The notes below the pieces were generated by a model, which was not told where the DNA came from, searched no databases, and saw only the letters and a program-made list of their open reading frames with translations. From assembly GCF_000426725.1 (NCBI RefSeq), contig NZ_AUFX01000005.1, positions 530,164-594,163 of the forward strand: a stretch of 64,000 nucleotides of DNA. The letters are read 5' to 3'. Made by a program: the position numbers and the translations under genes. This document shows, piece by piece, positions 62,368-64,000 of the stretch. Each line of letters opens with the position of its first letter. Within the stretch, counting starts at the first letter, position 1. Origin of the DNA: Sporocytophaga myxococcoides DSM 11118 (GTDB lineage Bacteria; Bacteroidota; Bacteroidia; Cytophagales; Cytophagaceae).

Positions 62368-64000
62368 ATGGATCACAGGAAACATTTTTTATGGTTAGCT
62401 TTTTTTATTTCTTTTCTATTGGCAGAAATAAATGCTTATGGCCAATGCACCGGATGTACTTTTAATTCTTCATCAACTACAATAAGCTCAACTGCGGCTG
62501 GCCAAACCATCTGTATAACTGCGGTCCCTGCCGGGAATGTTACATTTAATCTATCACATATTAATGTGACTCTTAAAGTCTGTGTTGATGGTGTTACAAT
62601 TAATAGCTTTAATGTAAATACCGCAGGTTTTAGATTGGAGTCCTATGGAAATAATAATATCTCTGTAGGAAGCTGGAATGCGAAGGCTTATTTCTATACG
62701 ACCAAAAATAAAACATTGAATCTTACAACAAATGCAATTAACGGTTCACTGGATTTAGATGTCGATACCAATGGAACGATGAATGTAATAACTTCGGGAG
62801 GACAAGGTACGCGTATTAGTAATAGCATAGTTAATATCAGGTATGGGGCTACTCTTAATACGAATGGATATATAAATATTGATGGAGGTAATACCTTTAC
62901 GAATGGAGGTACAGTTAATACACAAGGTGATTTTAGAGTCCAGGGTAATAGTAACTTTTTTACTAATTCATGTGGGGAATCGAAGATATTATCAGGCGGA
63001 GAATTTGAATTGGCAGGAAATTCAATTGCTTATAATGGAGGATCTATTGAAGCTAAGTCAGCTAATTTGCACACCAACGGCTCAAATCAATTACGCCTCA
63101 ATAATGGAGCAGAATTTAAAATTACAGGAACCGGAGCAAGTGAAGGCTTAAAAAATGATCAGACGAATGTTGTAACTTTTGTTGGAGATGCAGGCAAGTG
63201 TGCGAACGTTAATATAAGTAAAATACTGACCTTTAATTTTAATTTTACCTCCTCAAATCAAATTAATTATTGTGGAGCTCTTCCTGCTCCGGGGAGATTA
63301 GGTAGTGCGGTTAATAATTGTGTCACCAATTGTAGCAGTCAGAAAAAGCTTTGTATTTGCGATGTGCCACCAATAGTAGTTACAACAAATCAAACAGTTT
63401 GCTCTCCGAATACTGTAGACCTTTCTGCTGCTGCAGTAACAGCTGGGTCTACCTCTGGATTTGCCCCAGGGCTTACATTTACATATTGGGAAGATGCTGC
63501 TGGTACTGTTCCTTTAGTGAATTATACTGCAATATCAACTTCAGGTACTTATTATATAAAAGGTACAAATTCAGGAACTTGTACTGATATTAAACCTGTA
63601 GTAGTCACCATTAATCCAAAACCAACAGTAGTAGTTACTAATCCTTCAGCAGTATGTTCACCAAATACAGTGAGCATAACAGGAGCAGGAGTAACAGCTG
63701 GTTCCACAGCAGGTCTGACCTATACATATTTTACAGATGCAGCTGGGACCACAAGCTTGGGAACTCCGGCAGCAGTTGCGACATCAGGTACCTACTATAT
63801 TAAAGGTACTGTTGCAGCAACAGGCTGTTTTGATATCAAGCCGGTGACAGTGACAGTAAATCCAAAACCAACAGTAGTGGTTACCAATCCTTCAGCAGTA
63901 TGTTCACCAAATACAGTGAGCATAACCGGAGCAGGAGTAACAGCTGGTTCAACAGCGGGTCTGACCTATACATATTTTACAGATGCAGCTGGGACCACAA
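62368..64000 (+). CDS. Giant repeat adhesin, N-terminal part (partial at the window edge)
   Basis: Open frame from the ATG at 62368 to the end of the window (at least 544 residues, no stop). A signal peptide (DHRKHFLWLAFFISFLLAEINAYGQ) is followed by an N-terminal beta-helix-like region rich in Asn, Gly and Thr (to about residue 320). From about 63365, Ig-like repeats begin: PTVVVTNPSAVCSPNTVSI... and YTYFTDAAGTT, with an 82-residue (246-base) unit. The last copies are nearly identical in DNA. This resembles SprB-like gliding adhesins or other T9SS type B substrates, and the PorP/SprF gene is nearby. The C-terminal sorting domain is beyond the window, so secretion route is inferred. Confidence 0.82.
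   Translation, partial: MDHRKHFLWLAFFISFLLAEINAYGQCTGCTFNSSSTTISSTAAGQTICITAVPAGNVTFNLSHINVTLKVCVDGVTINSFNVNTAGFRLESYGNNNISVGSWNAKAYFYTTKNKTLNLTTNAINGSLDLDVDTNGTMNVITSGGQGTRISNSIVNIRYGATLNTNGYINIDGGNTFTNGGTVNTQGDFRVQGNSNFFTNSCGESKILSGGEFELAGNSIAYNGGSIEAKSANLHTNGSNQLRLNNGAEFKITGTGASEGLKNDQTNVVTFVGDAGKCANVNISKILTFNFNFTSSNQINYCGALPAPGRLGSAVNNCVTNCSSQKKLCICDVPPIVVTTNQTVCSPNTVDLSAAAVTAGSTSGFAPGLTFTYWEDAAGTVPLVNYTAISTSGTYYIKGTNSGTCTDIKPVVVTINPKPTVVVTNPSAVCSPNTVSITGAGVTAGSTAGLTYTYFTDAAGTTSLGTPAAVATSGTYYIKGTVAATGCFDIKPVTVTVNPKPTVVVTNPSAVCSPNTVSITGAGVTAGSTAGLTYTYFTDAAGTT
63613..64000 (+). repeat. Tandem 246-bp coding repeat
   Basis: The block starting AATCCAAAACCAACAGTAG at 63613 recurs at 63859, exactly 246 bases later, with only a few synonymous or near-synonymous differences over the visible part. 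An earlier, more diverged unit begins near 63365. The repeat continues past the window edge. Confidence 0.85.

Noticed and set aside
63365..64000. CRISPR array
   Set aside because: The repeats are 246 bases, in frame and translate to Ig-like units; no short spacer-repeat pattern is present anywhere in the window.

Overview
The window is AT-rich bacterial chromosome from the phylum Bacteroidota. Several signs agree: many secreted proteins end in a type IX secretion (T9SS) C-terminal sorting domain; three promoters match the Bacteroidota consensus TTTG-N19-TAnnTTTG closely; DUF1573, DUF2279 and DUF2027/Smr proteins are present; and there is a PorE-like/PorP pair. The combination of T9SS-exported hemicellulases, a GH8 glucanase and a giant adhesin with no SusC/SusD pair suggests a gliding, cellulose- or hemicellulose-degrading Cytophagales bacterium such as Cytophaga or Sporocytophaga. 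The genus is inference only.

Layout. 1-12 kb: end of an unidentified CDS, tatD and type I asparaginase (overlapping), tRNA-Ser(GGA), a T9SS surface protein, a secreted phosphodiesterase-like protein, a group III truncated haemoglobin, an ECF sigma factor with a membrane-anchored trypsin-like protease, two lipoproteins, an orphan ABC ATPase, a UMF1-type MFS transporter and tRNA-Val(GAC). 12-31 kb: a polysaccharide island holding GH43, GH43, a CE1-type esterase, a GH95 gene broken by a frameshift and an in-frame stop, a CAT-like acetyltransferase, a GH5 lipoprotein and a 1593-residue GH8 protein. 31-45 kb: a PstS-like binding protein, a fatty-acid-hydroxylase family protein, Dps, AMP nucleosidase, a restriction-type nuclease-fold protein, an LTA-synthase-like phosphotransferase, a CPBP protease, alanine dehydrogenase, DUF1573, a fused 2-oxoacid dehydrogenase E1 and a LuxE-like enzyme. 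45-58 kb: an NtrC-like regulator without its DNA-binding domain, RNase P RNA, Smr/DUF2027, DUF2279, TamB, TsaD, SmpB, NlpC/P60, ribosomal protein S1 and tRNA-Cys(GCA). 58-64 kb: a PorE-like OmpA protein, PorP/SprF, a small lipoprotein and the start of a giant repeat adhesin that runs off the window.

How the parts fit. The 12-23 kb genes share C-terminal CBM6-like plus sorting-domain cassettes. The first GH43 gene and the GH95 gene share a near-identical upstream element with the same internal spacing, so they may be one regulon attacking decorated xylan. Exported enzymes would need the T9SS, and the last 6 kb carries a T9SS-type outer-membrane module next to a likely surface adhesin substrate. 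The ECF sigma/protease pair and a divergent small lipoprotein face each other across a GGGTTACC dyad, which looks like an autoregulated envelope-stress circuit.
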